A stretch of 64,000 bases of DNA from Gavia stellata (Eukaryota; Chordata; Aves; Gaviiformes; Gaviidae): NCBI RefSeq assembly GCF_030936135.1, contig NC_082603.1:28548880-28612879 (forward strand), read 5' to 3'. Position numbers and translations under genes: made by a program. A model generated the notes under the pieces. It searched no databases. It saw only the letters and a program-made list of their open reading frames with translations, and was not told where the DNA came from. Positions 37,128 to 49,800 of this stretch are shown here, piece after piece (the stretch's first letter is position 1; every line of letters begins with the position of its first letter).

Positions 37128-38479
37128 ATCTACCCAAAAGCCCATAATGCTAAAGAAAGGCAAGAAGGATGATCCAGTGAATGACAGGCCAGTCAGCGTC
37201 TGCTTGTTCTCTAGGACAATAATGGTGCAAGACCATGGGAGCCATTTCTGAAGATGAAAGAAAGGTAATTAGAAACAGTAGCCAGCATGGATTTAGCAAG
37301 GTTTGCCATGCTTGACCAAGCCTAATTACCGTCTGTGATGAAATGGCAAGATGTGCAGACAAAGGGAGGGCAGTGGATGTCACCTACTTTGATTCAGCAA
37401 GGCTTTCAGCACACGCTCCCACAGCACACTTGTACCCAAGTAGGAACATTATAGTGTGGATGGGTAGAATGCTAGATGGGTGAAAATCTAGCTTGACAGG
37501 CACAACAGGCTAACGATTCATACTCCACCTGACAGCTGCTTACAAGTGGCGCTCCTTGGGAGTTTACCCTTAGACCTACGCCATTTAGTATCTTTATCAG
37601 TGGCCTGGAGGAGAAGACACAGCACAACTTTGTCAAGCTTGCAGAAAGCATGGAACCAGGGGCTGCCATCAGCACTCTCAGGATCGGAATTGTCATTTAG
37701 AGGGACGTATACAGGCTGGAGGAATGGACTGACAGGAACCTCATGAAACTCAGCAAGGACACATGAAAAGTCTTGCGCCTGGGACACACTAACCCCCTAC
37801 AATGGTACAGGACCGGACTAACTGGCTGAGGAGCAGCTCTGCTGAAAAGGACACGGGGGCCCTGGTGACGTACACTAAGCATGAGCCACCAGTGGACTCT
37901 GGCAACAACGAAGGCTAACAGCATATTGTGCTATATCAACAGGTGCATAGACAGCGGATTGAGAGATGCAATCATTCCCTTTTACTCTGTATTCTTTAGG
38001 CTATTTTGGTATCTGGAATATTATGTGCAGTTTTGGGACCCCATGTACAAGAAAGATGCTGATAAACTTGAGAAAGTTGAGCAGACAAGCACCGAGGTGT
38101 TCAGAGGGCTGGAGCACTTGCTCTTTGAGGAAAGCCTGAGAGACGAGGGCTTGTTTAGTCTGGAGAAGAGACAGCTTCCAAAGCACCTAAAACCAACCCA
38201 CCCATACTTAAGAAGAGGCTACCAAAAAGATGGAGCTAGGCTCATTACTGAAGTGCAACTGGATATAAGGAAAAAAATAATTAAACACAAAGATATTTTA
38301 AGCACTGGAACAGGTTGTCCAGGGAAGTTGGGGAATCTCCATCCTTGCAGGTTTTCAAAACTTCATTGCACCAAGTATTAAACAAACCAATGTGATTTCA
38401 GTGTTGACCCTGATCTGAGCAGGAGTTTGCACTAGAAAGCCTCCTAAAGTCCCTTCCAATTGAATGATTCTATGATTCC
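37128..38479 (+). mobile_element. Ancient CR1 LINE, 3' half
   Basis: This is a diverged CR1 copy in sense on the plus strand. It opens with the word GGCAAGAAGGATGATCCAG (the RT region just before the YRPVS motif) and AACAGTAGCCAGCATGGATT near 37275. It passes CATTTAGTATCTTTATCAGT near 37580 (before the lost FADD region). In the frame 37881-38381 it encodes NSILCYINRCIDSGLRD, YVQFWDPMYKKD and [16 protein letters not shown]. It ends with the CR1 tail TGAATGATTCTATGATTCC at 38461-38479. Stops and frameshifts are numerous. It is older than the copy at 1005-2910. Confidence 0.9.
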
Positions 38480-41400
38480 AAGTACACGTAAGAGTCTTTT
38501 CGAAGTTAGACTTTACCATCCATCCTACCCTTAGGGTTGTCACTTTACATATGCAGTTCTGGGCTGATGTCAAAAGAAAGTAAATTAATATGTCCTCCTC
38601 ATCCTTGTTATCTCTGAAGCAGTTTTAAGATCAATGTCCTGTACACACTGATCCTAAATTCCACTGCAACGTTAATGTATCCCATTACCAGAAAATACCT
38701 TTTACTCACTATTTTTCCTTCCTTGCACATGTACCAATGTGAAAGTGGGTGAAGAATTTAATTTTATCATGGAGCCTTTCTCTTCTGAATCCAGGTGATT
38801 TTCTATTTGGTATCTTACAGAAAAGGTACTGAAAAATAATTTTATCTTTGATTATGTCTCTTTACAGCTTATTCATCCATGTTTTTGGCTACGGTAGATC
38901 ATTCCTTTTCTATGTTCATCCATTTATCAGTCTTCTGTTTCGTCTAATTTTTCATCGGCTGAATCTTTTCCTTGCATAACTGAAATATGAGCTATGGTTT
39001 CACACGCATTGCTGTGTCCCTAAATCCGCAGTTCCTGAACAGTAATTGGATAAAAAACTGTGATGCAAATTGGTAACAAAGCATGCTATATCCCCACACT
39101 GTAAAGAAATGTGAATTTTGAACTGTTCTCATGAAAACCAAAATTTAATTACATTACTTCATTTAATGAAGTCAGACATACTGGAACTAGTGTCCTCTTA
39201 CAACCTTAGGTTTCATCTCTTCACAGTTACATTCCTACTGTAAAGTCCCTGGGTAGCAAGTAAGACGTTGCAGGCAATCCTCAAAATGAACAATACTACT
39301 ACAGTATAGTCATTTGTTACATCATTGCACATTCTAAATGTGACAGTTATTTAGCAAATAGTAGAAATGTATACCGGAAATGAACCATACGTTTTCTTCC
39401 TAATTCCTTTAGTAAGAGTGTGTAAACACATTAAATTGTGCAGTTTCATGTCCAAGGTCTTATTTCCAATATTATGAAAGACTGCCTTAAAGTGTTTAAA
39501 CCTTCTTTGTGTTGTATCATCATGAAGGAAAAACCCAAGCTGTAAGGAAAACTTACAAACATACAAAATTGAAGTGGCCACTGGAATTCTTGAACTCTTG
39601 TGCAATTAAAATGGCATAAAATGGCATTTCTAAGATATGATAAATATACAAAATTCTTAAGCATGAAAATAGCTAGGAGCCTATTTGAGGGCAACTATAC
39701 CATACATTGCCGGCTTTGCCACAAACTAAAGTCAAAGACCAACTTCTTTTAATCACATCAGAAATCCAATACTCTTCCTGAAGTGCAGTACCATGTCTAT
39801 CAATAAAGGAAGCAGTTTAAACCTATTCAAACAAGAAAAACATCTTAGAAGTCCAGAAAGGTAAGAAACAAACAGTGTATCCTTGTTCTTTATCCTTGTT
39901 CTTTTTCCACTCCTGGCTGTGCAAATCAGAAAAAGTTGGGGCAGGAGTGGAAGACTCACCAAAATACATTTCAAAAAGAAGGAAAGATATTTAAATCGGT
40001 ATAAAAAAACCAATAATGTTATACTGACTGTTGAAGGCAGAGTGAATACGAAGTCATATGGTGCTGAGGCCTGATCTTTTAAGCTACTCCTAATTAAATG
40101 CAGCTTTGCTCCTACTGGATGCTAAAAGCTTTCCAGTTTACTGCCCGTATTAAATGAAAATTAGATACTTATCCGTATGAATGTTGCAAAGTTGATTGCA
40201 AAAAGATAAGGTGTGAAGTCTGTGTCAAAAAAGAACATTGCTGATTCATTCTAATGTGCCTAGAATTCCAATGGTTCATCAGTACCTCATAGTATAAGTC
40301 ATAATCCTTAGCAGATAAACGCTTAATCCAAGATAAATCGTAATAAATCCAAATGAGATTAGACCTTTACCACAATACTCAATGAGCGGTGTAAAAACAT
40401 GTTTGAGTGACTGTGATAGATCACTGTGAGTCACTGACTACATTCTGGACAGAACTTCAGAGAAGGTGCAGTAACAGTTAAAAGAAAAGCAGAAATTTAC
40501 TGATAAGCACCACTTGGGGGGCTGGTGTTGAATGTTCTTCACCAGCCTCACTTCTTAACAATATTCTTCTGATCTGCGAGTCTTTACAGTTTAAATCAGT
40601 GCTCTGTCAAAGTCACCTACTTTCTGAAACAAATGTTTTATTTATCTCCTCCTCCCCACTCCTACTATTCTGAATCTGAATAAAACCTGAAGGAGCCTTA
40701 GGGCTAAATCATTCAGTGGGATCCACTGGCATTTTCACCCCCTCTGTATTTGGTAGCTTATGATATCTGGATGACTTGTTAAGCATTTATAGTAAAGCAC
40801 ATTTTTGCATACCAAAAAATCAAAAAGCCGTATTAACTAAAATTAATAGCACTATGATGGACTAAATGCATTATGGTTAGAGCTGGACAAAATTATAAGA
40901 AAAATTGTTTGCTGTTAAAATCTAAGATTGAAAAAAATTTTGGCTGTCTTTGCTTGTGACACAAGTACAACCCCTTAACCTGCCAACTGTAAACAAGAAG
41001 CTGCTGTCTTGAAGCAGAAGCATTTCAGCTACATTTTTAACAGGTTTTTATCCTCTATAAAACCTCCAAGAAATCCTGTTCTAAAAAACTGTGTTGCCTT
41101 ACATTCTGCAATTAAAAAAAGAAAAAAAATCACTACAAGAAACCACTACTTAATAAATTGTAACATGAATTAAATTAAAATTCTGCATGAAGCTGCCCAT
41201 TTAAGTCTGAGTTCCATTAGTATTACTGAGCATACTGGGAGTTGTGATCCTGGGACACTGGCTTCATGGGACTTTTGACTGTGTGAAGAATTAAAGTTTG
41301 TATCTGATGTCCTCAAAGCCTTTGATGTGTTTATAGCTTTTATAGGTCAGTTGCAAAGATAAGCTTTGTAATGGCTTTCTACACTTACCTTGAAAAAGCA

Positions 41401-43920
41401 CTTATACACTCTTTCCATCACTTAAAATACATAAACATTTACTTCCGACAACATTTGCTATTTATTCTAAAAACCATGGTATGCATTAACAATATATTGA
41501 TTCAGAATGCTGTATTCTGAATAGGCAATTTCATCATTGTGCTCTGATAGCACAGTGAAACTATCAGATTTTGTCACCATCTGACTTTAGCTAGTCCTGC
41601 TGTTTCATCATAAAGGAATACAAGTAAAATTCTGCATTAGGTGTCATGATTTTACAGTGAACTAAGTAAGCCACTTCCCATTAGCAAACCACTCCCCCTC
41701 CATTCAGTCCAGGTTTCTAAACTTCTGAAGATGCTATTGTTGGTTTTCAGATCAGACAAAGAAACGGGGCGGATTGTGGGAGGAGTAACGTGAATTAGAT
41801 GCTCAGGTAGAGACAGATGCACATAGACAAAGCAAAGCAACACAAGTGCTTTTCTAATTCACGTGTAGAATGAGCTCTCACATCCTTTGAGTTGAGACTT
41901 CACATCATTTTCATTGCCTACAACATACGACTCATTTTTCTGAAGGAGAAACGTAAGTTCTTATTTTAGAAGGCATTTTTGTTGTTGGTTTTGTCATGTA
42001 ACTAAGATCTGAAGTAACATGAAAATTAACTAAATCTTTTACTTTACGTAGTACATATGTAAATCATGCATTAGCAGTATTCAGTTGTAAGAAACATTCC
42101 CATTTCTTCGTATTAGAGCACATCTACCTAGAACTCTCTTTTCAGAATATCAGGCTTTACACTTCTCAAGAGTACAGAAGACTTTCCTATGACTATTTTC
42201 TGTTATATTTTTAAACAGCAGTTAGGAGTATCATCTGAAACTAAACGTGTATCATCAAGCAAATGCCACATAATGATCATTAGTTGTAGAACAATGTAAA
42301 CCTTTTACTACACCTGTGGAGAAATATTTGCACTGTAACCAGATCCAATAGGAACTATAAAATGGTGGATACAAGTTTTTGGAGTATTAAATAGAATTTT
42401 TAATTTTTTTTTTTTCAGAGACCTCAACAATCTAGGCAAATAACTGAAATACTGAATAGCGCAGACTCAGCATACTCCAAATAAAAAAGCTGTGTAAAAG
42501 AAGTCATTTTCTTTGGGCATACAGGGCTTCAAAGTGAACCCCTTTTAGAAAAGCTGTTGTCTAACAGGGTGATACCTTATCATTTAATGGACTGATGCCC
42601 TTTTCTTGACTGTTGTTTGGAGCTAGATTTCTCAATTTTTAAGAATATCAATACCTCTTCAAAAGAAAGTTGTAGAGGCTATAAGTCAGGAAGAATTTCC
42701 ATAATTCTGTCAAAATACACAGAAAGAAAAGATACAGCACACCTACAAGTACAGCAACACTACTCTGATTCAGAAAGAAGTATTTTGCAATCAGTACGGT
42801 GTTTTGGCGTAGATGATTTTTAATATAAAAGATAGAGTGCACTGAGAAAGTCAACCTTGCTTCCAGGAAAAAAAAAAAAATCTTAATTTAGCTTGGTCTG
42901 GATTTCTGACAATCGCATTTCATATCTCCACTTTTTAGAATAATTTATGTATTTTAGGGGATGCCTGCACAGAATATATCACAGGTCCTTTCTGTATGTG
43001 ATAGTGTGTCTCTAAAACAAGAGGATTTTGACCAAACTAATAGACAGATGAAGCCAAACAAACAAATTGCTGCTATGCTAATTTCTGAAACAGATGGCTC
43101 TGCTCCAGTATTTGCTAGCAAATGTAATTCATTGTCAATCTAACATAGATTCATGTATGCCTTTCTGTCATTCTGTATGTATAGCATATAGGGAGAAATC
43201 TGGCTCAGGATACTCCACCCACAGCTAAATTTATACACAAAGAACCGAAAATCAAAGTGCATAAACAAGTACAAATTCTGCCGTCCTTACTGGAAGCAGA
43301 GATTAGACCACTGTTTTGAAGTTTCAGGTACAGATCTTCAAAAGGCCTGAGATGTTAGGGCTATAGTCTTTCCTCACTTTGTGGTAGAAATACCCTTGAA
43401 ATTAATGCAAGTTGTATACATGGCTTACAGCGCCAGAGTATACCAGGCAAACCACCCTATAAACTTTTAATTTTCTAGACACAAGGTATTTTATTTAAAC
43501 GGCTGAGATTTTGTTACCTTTAACCAAGCTCTCTGAAAAAAAGGCCATGCAGCTGAGACTGCGGGTCTAATTCAGCTTTCTGAGACAGTCTGTCTTTGCT
43601 GTTGGTGTATCTTCAGCTAAATTTAGCCTAATGTTAAGAATGACCTACACAGCAAGGAAATAAACTGTTTGAAAAAATATAGGACAAAGCTTGTTTAAGG
43701 GAAAGCTTCCCACAATGTTCTATTTGTGGCACACGATCATACATTTGTGTCACATCATCTTATCCTTTCCTTGAGCATTGATTGAAAAAGAGGCTTTTTA
43801 ACCTACTCAAAACTCTTCTTTGTACATCTTTATCGGCGAGGGTCACGGACCTGGTCAAAAACAGGAGAAACACCTCCAAGGAGGAGATCGGAACAAATCC
43901 CATCCTGCCTGCTGCACTTT
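38480..43920. other. Intergenic DNA, no feature seen
   Basis: AT-rich DNA between the old CR1 and the second CpG island. I see no exon, RNA gene or recognisable transposon. Open frames are at most 86 codons and look random. Confidence 0.6.
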
Positions 43921-44212
43921 TATTTATTCTCATTTCCAAATCGTGAGGCACCTGGATGCGCCGCGGCCCCGGGAGAGAGCAGAGCTGTGCCGACCCGCTG
44001 GGTACGTTGCCCCGGCTCCGGTGCTTACCTTCACGCACCCATCCACGGGGGTCACCCCTCCGCGGGGCTCACCGACCCACACGGGTGCCCTCTCACCCAC
44101 CCCAGCTGCCCCACGAACTCCCCCAGCTGCTGCTGATTTCGCAACGCGCCCGTGTGAGATAAAAAGCCCTTCCCCGATCACCCTACCCCCTTCCACCCGG
44201 GCGCTGCCGCTG

Positions 44213-44224
44213 CCAAGATGGCGG
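44213..44224 (+). promoter_or_regulatory. YY1 / TISU-type element
   Basis: The core CAAGATGGCGGT (exact span 44214-44225) matches TISU (SAASATGGCGGC) at 11 of 12 positions, and on the other strand the YY1 word ACCGCCATCTTG. TISU elements mark transcripts with very short leaders that start translation at this ATG. Here the ATG (44218) opens a frame of only nine codons without an internal splice donor, so use as a YY1 site in the promoter is more likely than translation. Confidence 0.65.
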
Positions 44225-44389
44225 TGCCGCCTCACGCCGCTCCGTAGTGCTGCGCCGCCCCCCGCCCGGCTGCGCGGGAGACCCCGTGGCCGCCATCGCC
44301 ACGTGCTGCCGTCGCGCGCTGCCCGGCCGCGCGTCTCTCGTGCTTCCCCCGCGGCAGATGATGCGCGTCCAAGGCGCGGTGAGAAAACA

Positions 44390-44413
44390 CCCCCCGCCCC
44401 CCCCCCCCCCCCC
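44390..44413. repeat. Poly-C tract (C6-G-C17)
   Basis: A run of 17 cytosines preceded by six more and a single G, inside the second CpG island, just after the donor-like GTGAGA at 44379. The opposite strand could form a G-quadruplex. Its length may vary and is prone to sequencing error. Confidence 0.9.
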
Positions 44414-45110
44414 GCTTCGGTCCGCAAGGTGCTACCCGGGGGTGGGCGGGGGGCACACGGGAGCGAGGTCCCCGCTGCACCGGCAGCTGCGGAAACGAGG
44501 GGGGAAGCGTCGTTTTTCGGGATCGCGGTGGGGAAGGGGCGCCGGTGCCTTTTGCCCCCCCCCGTATGGGCTCCCGGGGCGCGGAGGGAAGGGCGGCCGC
44601 GGGGCGGGGGGGGCCCGTCCTCTCGCACGCAGACACACAGCCCCGCTCACCCGTTCAGGCGGCGGACCCGCCGCGGAGGGGTAGGCCCTTCCTCGGGGCG
44701 TCGAGTGGCGCCGTCCGCGGGGCCCGGGCGCGGCGGCGGGTCGTGTCTGCCGGGACCGAGACCGCGCTTCGGGCCGGCCCGGCCGGGCTCGGGGGCGGCC
44801 AGGCCGCCTGCCCCGCCCCAGCTCCACTTCCTACGCCTCTGAAGAAAGGTGTTTTAAAGGTAATTTTGCGTGGTGTTTCCTAAAGCGGCGTGTTTTGAAG
44901 GAAAAGATACCCCGCGGAGTTCCCTCGCGCTCCCGGTCCCCACAGCGCTTTGCCCCGAGCTCGGCAGCCGTCCCGGCTGCTCGTGCAAGGGCGCGCTCGG
45001 CCTTCGCCGCCGCTGCGGGCGGGCAGCAGGCGGGCGGCAGCGCTGCGGCGGGGCGCTGCCTTTGCGGCCAGCGGCCTCTGGCTCGGTCGGCTTAGGGGCT
45101 TGATGGCATC

Positions 45111-45671
45111 ACACGTGTAGGAACCAGAAAGAAAAGGTTAAATTCACCGGTGTGATGGCTGTGCGCGTGGTTTCGCTTTATTTCAGTACGTATATACGTG
45201 GTGGAGAATTCGAGAGTTTCAGGCTTGATCTAGTTTACTGTGATTAGCACAATTACGGTGGTTTTAATTAAAATTTTTACCCATGACACTATAGTTTTAA
45301 TTGCATAATACTTACAATGGAAGTTAAGACGGTTTTGTGCTGATAGCATTTTTTCCTGCAGTGGACTGCTAATATTGAGTATTCCAAGCTATTAAAAGAG
45401 TAACTTTGATATATTCAAAACTTCTGCTTGCTTGTTATTCCATATAATATAAAAAAGATATTGCTAAAGTGTTATCAATGAACACGTGTGTAAAAAGATG
45501 TCTTTGTCTAAATAGTTTCTTTGAGTGCTTTTTAAGTGTGATGGCACCTCTTGAGTAAGAGGTATAGACTCATACTGACTGTGTGGAGACTTGGAAGTAG
45601 GGCTGCCTATGGTGATAAATCATCTTTTAAATTTCAACAAAGCAAGAGTGGGGTAATTCATATTGCATTAC
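45111..45671. other. AT-rich flank between CpG island and LTR, no feature seen
   Basis: Composition drops back to AT-rich immediately after the island. No exon or repeat was recognised. The last five bases (ATTAC, 45667-45671) are the upstream copy of the LTR target-site duplication. Confidence 0.6.
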
Positions 45672-46852
45672 TGTGGTGGGTTGACCCTGGCTGGACACCA
45701 GATGCCCACCAAAGCCTACCACTTCCCTCCTCAGCTGGACAGGGGAGAGAAAATAAAACAAAAGGCTTGTGGTTCAAGAAAAGGACAGGGAGAGATCATT
45801 CACCAATTACCGTCACAGGCAGAACAGACTTGACTTGGGGAAAAATGAATTTAATTTATTACCAATGAAATCAGAGTAGGATAATAAGAAATAAAAACTA
45901 AATCTTAAAACACCTTCCCCCCACCCCTCCCTTCTTCCTGGTCTCAACTTCACTCCCAAATTCTCTACCTCCTCCCCACCAGCGGTGCAGGGGGACGGGG
46001 AATGGGGGTTGCAGTCAGTTCATCAAGCATTGTTTCTGCCGCTCCTTCCTCCTCAGGGGGAGGACTCCTCACACTCTTCCCCTGCTGGAGCATGGGGTCC
46101 CTCCCATGGGAGACAGTTCTCCATGAACTTCTCCAACATGAGTCCTTCCCATGGGCTACAGTTCTTCATGAACTGCTCCAGCGTGGGTCCTTTCCACGGG
46201 GTGCAGTCCTTCAGGAACCGACTGCTCCAGCGTGGGTCCCTCATGGGGTCACAAGCCCTGCCAGCAAACCTGCTCCAGCGTGGGCTCCTCTCTTCATGGC
46301 TCCACAGGTCCTGCCAGGAGCCTGCTCCAGCGCAGGCTTCCCATAGGGTCACAGCCTCCTTCAGGCATCCACCTGCTCTGGTGTGGGGTCCTCCATGGGC
46401 TGCAGGTGGGTATCTGCTCCACCATGGACCTTCATGGGCTGCAGGTGGATATCTGCTCCACTGCGGACCTCCATGGGCTGCAGGGGCACAGCCTGCCTCA
46501 CCATGGTCTTCACCAGGGGCTGCAGGGGAATCTCTGCTCCAGTGCCTGGAGCACCTCCTCCCCCTCCTTCTTCACTGACCTTGGTGTCTGCAGAGTTGTT
46601 TCTCTCACATATTCTCACTCCCCTCTTCTCCGGCTGCCATTGTGCAGTTGTTTTTCCCCCTTCTTAAATATGTTATCGCAGAGGCCCTACCACCGTCGCT
46701 GATGGGCTCGGCCTTGGCCGGCGGTGGGTCCGTCTTGGAGCCGGCTGGCATTGGCTCTGTCGGACACAGGGGAAGCTTCTAGCTGCTTCTCACAGAAGCC
46801 ACCCCTGTAGCCCCCCCACTATAAAACCTTGCTGTGCAAACCCTATACTACA
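45672..46852 (-). mobile_element. Solo LTR of an ERVL-type endogenous retrovirus
   Basis: An 1181-bp element bounded by TG...CA ends (TGTGG at 45672, CTACA ending 46852) and flanked by identical ATTAC 5-mers (45667-45671 and 46853-46857). Five-base duplications are typical of ERVL and some other retroviral families. On the minus strand the layout is LTR-like: a TATA-type word ATATTTAAG (46671-46663), then the repeat-rich body, then a polyadenylation signal AATAAA (45860-45855), ending in ...GTCAACCCACCACA, an LTR end I recognise from bird genomes. No primer binding site, gag, pol or env flanks it, so recombination has removed the provirus interior. Intact ends and duplication suggest a moderately young insertion. 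It lies just downstream of the second CpG island, antisense to any plus-strand gene there. Confidence 0.9.
46085..46548 (-). repeat. Internal tandem repeats of the LTR, about 40-52 bp period
   Basis: The anchor CTGCTCCAGCG recurs at 46173, 46222, 46270 and 46322, with variants such as TCTGCTCCACCATGG near 46411 and TCTGCTCCACTGCGG near 46452, and CATGGGCTGCAGGTGG also recurs. Roughly ten diverged units fill the middle of the LTR. The repeats keep long frames open on both strands (up to 197 codons at 45985-46578). These encode repetitive peptides and are not considered genes. Confidence 0.88.
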
Positions 46853-49800
46853 ATTACTTGTTCAATTTGTTTATTGGTTCTTAAGCAGGTCTCCCACTGC
46901 CTTCCTTGGAAGGTCATTGTATACAATGGCACCCTCAGCACCATTTAAGGCTTCTATTGTCTCTTTCTATTAGTAGAAGGCCACATAATACTATTTAACA
47001 GATATGTTGGAGGTTTCATTTTGTGCCAGCACTTGGCCTTTTCTTGTAAAAAGGGCCAGGGAGAGCAGTTGAGAATTTTTTAATAAAATTAAAGCAGTTC
47101 CCATTTTTTTTATTTAAAAGCTCCAGAACAATATTGGAAACCTTAAACAAGAATGCCGTTCTAGTGGTCGAGAAGCAGAACCTGCGACATACTCAAAGCA
47201 AAATTGAAATTGATAGTCTAATTTTGCTATCCACACTGAGTGACATACAAAATAGTAAGGAAGCTTAAATGATGAAAAGTAAATTAGATTTTTAAATTAG
47301 GTAATGTTTGAAGATGTTAGAGTATTATTACATTTGTTTCGTTGTTAATATTCTGAGATGTTTTAGGAAAAAGTAAGGAAGGATAAATCATACCAAAATA
47401 ATTTAAATGACATTTTAAAAAAAAAAATCAATTACAATGTGAGGTTTATTGCTATGCTGAGGAAGAAGCCTTTGCACAGAAATAAGCCTTTTGCTTTACT
47501 CCACCTATTTAATGGAAAAATGTAGACTTAGAGAGAAAGTGCATGTCTGGCTTTGGCAGTAGAGAAGCCTGGGAACGGTCTGAGGAGATGGAGATTCCTG
47601 CACCATTCCAGTTCAGCATTGCTAGTGAGATACATGGCACAGGCATGTATGTTTCCATCTAAATTTTAAAGGGGGTTTGAAACACAGTTAACTTTTTAGC
47701 CATATACAGGAAGGACTTTTTCTATTTTTTGTCTCAGTACAAAGAACTGCCTCAAATTTAGAAGTTTAAACTGCGTGAGTTTAAGATGTGTGCTATAGCA
47801 TTAGTTAAGATGAGACTGCTTTACAGATTGAGGATACCCTGGTTTTGCAGAGGAAAAAAGGTGACACCCTACAGCCACGATAGCCTGAAAGCTACAGGCA
47901 GGACAGCAATCCAGGGGTGGCCCTGCAGCCTCTGACTTTAAAAATGGTCATGGGAAAAACATTGCTGCAGGCAGTGAGCTCTTCCTGGGTAGTTTAAGGG
48001 TTAGGTTGGGCTAATGTGTAGTGATACACCAGAACAGATCTTTTTTTTAAAAGCCTGTCAATTTCTATTAAATGTAAGAGCACATTTTAAAAAGAGTTTT
48101 GGTTGCACATAGCTGCAGAAATAACTTTCTGAAAGATGGTTCCTGCTAAGATTTTGCTAAGCAGAAATAGTTGACAAGTATCTCAATGGGGCGCTGGGTT
48201 TCATGCCAGTGCTGCTGGGGAGAGGCAGTTGTTGATTGCAAATCGTTTTGCTGTTTGCATTCTGGGATTGTGGGTGGGAATTCCTTTTTTTACCTATTTT
48301 TATTTTGCCTACGTATACCTGGGGTTATTACAGCTGGGAGTCAGCAACTTTTTATTAATTTTCTAGAAATAGATGTGTAGCAAGTAAGTTCTTAAATAAC
48401 TCTAGGTTGTGTCAGCATTTTTCTTTGCTTGTTTCTATCAGCATTAACTAACTGTTACTGTTCAAATCAGCTTGGTAACAGCTTTGAAGAATGGCAAAAG
48501 TAATGAGAATGGATGTATTTTCATGGAAGGGTAGTATATAAGAGGGAAGTAGTAAAACCTTAATATTGCCAGTTAGATTCCTATTATCTGTAACTGCTTT
48601 TTGGCCTTAAGGGAAGTTTATACCTAACAGTAAAATCTGTGTGAAATCGCATCATATTTTTATACCGGTCTAGCTGCCTGGATAAAAGAAAAACATGCAG
48701 AGTATAGCGTTATTGATGTAGCAGTGTATCAGGATCCATTTGTAGTAACTGTGGATTTGTTCAGGATGAATGGGGGGAGTGTATAACAATTATAATTCTG
48801 ACCATGTAAGAATAATATTGTCCTAGGCAGAAAAGAGTGTCTTAAAACTAATGACAAAATATGCCTGTCATACCAAGTTAAATCTCTGTGGTATTTTCTT
48901 CACTTTTGCTCAGTTTTTGAAGAATTTGGATGGAAGAATCCTGCATTCAAACAACAAAGGAGTACAAACAAGACGTAGGACTAAAGAGCAAGCTGAAAAA
49001 TCATGACTGAACTTAGTAACAGTGACAAAGTAATTGTGGTCACTTCCAATTAGCCTGTTTATTTCACAGTACGAATTCACGTTTTTCTTAGAAAGTATAT
49101 ACACTGGTATTTTTTTAATTAGCTCTCCTTGATTTTTCTTACATATCTTAATTAAAAGTTTGGTTGTGGTTGTTAATTATGATGTACTTGTTTAGGCTTT
49201 TGTTCAGTCTTTGTTCTGTTTATGAATGCTGCCTGCTCTTACTCAAACATCTTGCATGATAGTTTTCCTTGGGGGTTACAGAAATGATAATCAGCCTTAT
49301 GCTTGCTCTGTTTCCAGGTGCCAGTAAGAGAGACTCTTTGGAAACGATAGCTCAACAAACAGACATTTTGTGATCTGCTGTGACCTAGTCCAGTTTGTCA
49401 AAGATTGAACTTTAAAGCATTAAATTGTTTATCACTAGCCCGAACTGCTGGTGAGATTTTTGTTTCCCCTTTGGCTGGACTACAGAGTTTTGGTTTCAGT
49501 GGGTTTTTTGGTGTGGAAGGAGGGTTATAGCGGAGGATCTAAATGTGTGTTGTACTTCTTGCAGCCTTTTATATTTTGTCAGTTTGTTTTTCCTCCCCAA
49601 ACTGTTTGCAGGAAGTATAGCATAGAAGCACAGAAAACTCTTAACCTCTCATGAAAAGGAATAACATGTCAAATATTACAGTGTGTTATTGGATTCAAAA
49701 AGCAATTGACTTGTGAACCAGGCTTGGTGAACCATTTTATTCACAATGTCTTTTCATTACTTATTCAGATAATTGATGCAATGTTTGCAGTCCCTGAAGT

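Larger units (their letters stand above)
43930..45110. promoter_or_regulatory. CpG island; promoter of an unidentified gene (possibly ELAVL4)
   Basis: GC-rich, CpG-dense DNA with sharp borders to AT-rich flanks. It has a YY1/TISU element at 44213-44224, a CACGTG E-box at 44300-44305 and no TATA box. Plausible plus-strand donors follow (GCGCG/GTGAGA at 44378, AAAG/GTAATT at 44859), and there is a strong minus-strand donor (GTGAAG/GTAAGC, exon end 44029), so transcription may leave in both directions. In mammals the gene upstream of AGBL4, head-to-head and some 20-25 kb away, is ELAVL4 (HuD), which has several alternative leader exons. The 20-kb spacing here fits its most distal promoter. No ELAVL4 coding exon is in the window, so the assignment is inference. 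The 340-codon and shorter frames here are GC-driven and of low complexity. Confidence 0.9.

Noticed and set aside
43820..44842. 340-codon plus-strand frame over the second CpG island
   Set aside because: Crosses the poly-C tract and promoter motifs, is low-complexity, and has rival long frames on both strands. A compositional artefact.
45985..46578. 197-codon plus-strand repetitive protein
   Set aside because: Lies wholly inside the LTR tandem repeats, whose period keeps frames open in both directions.
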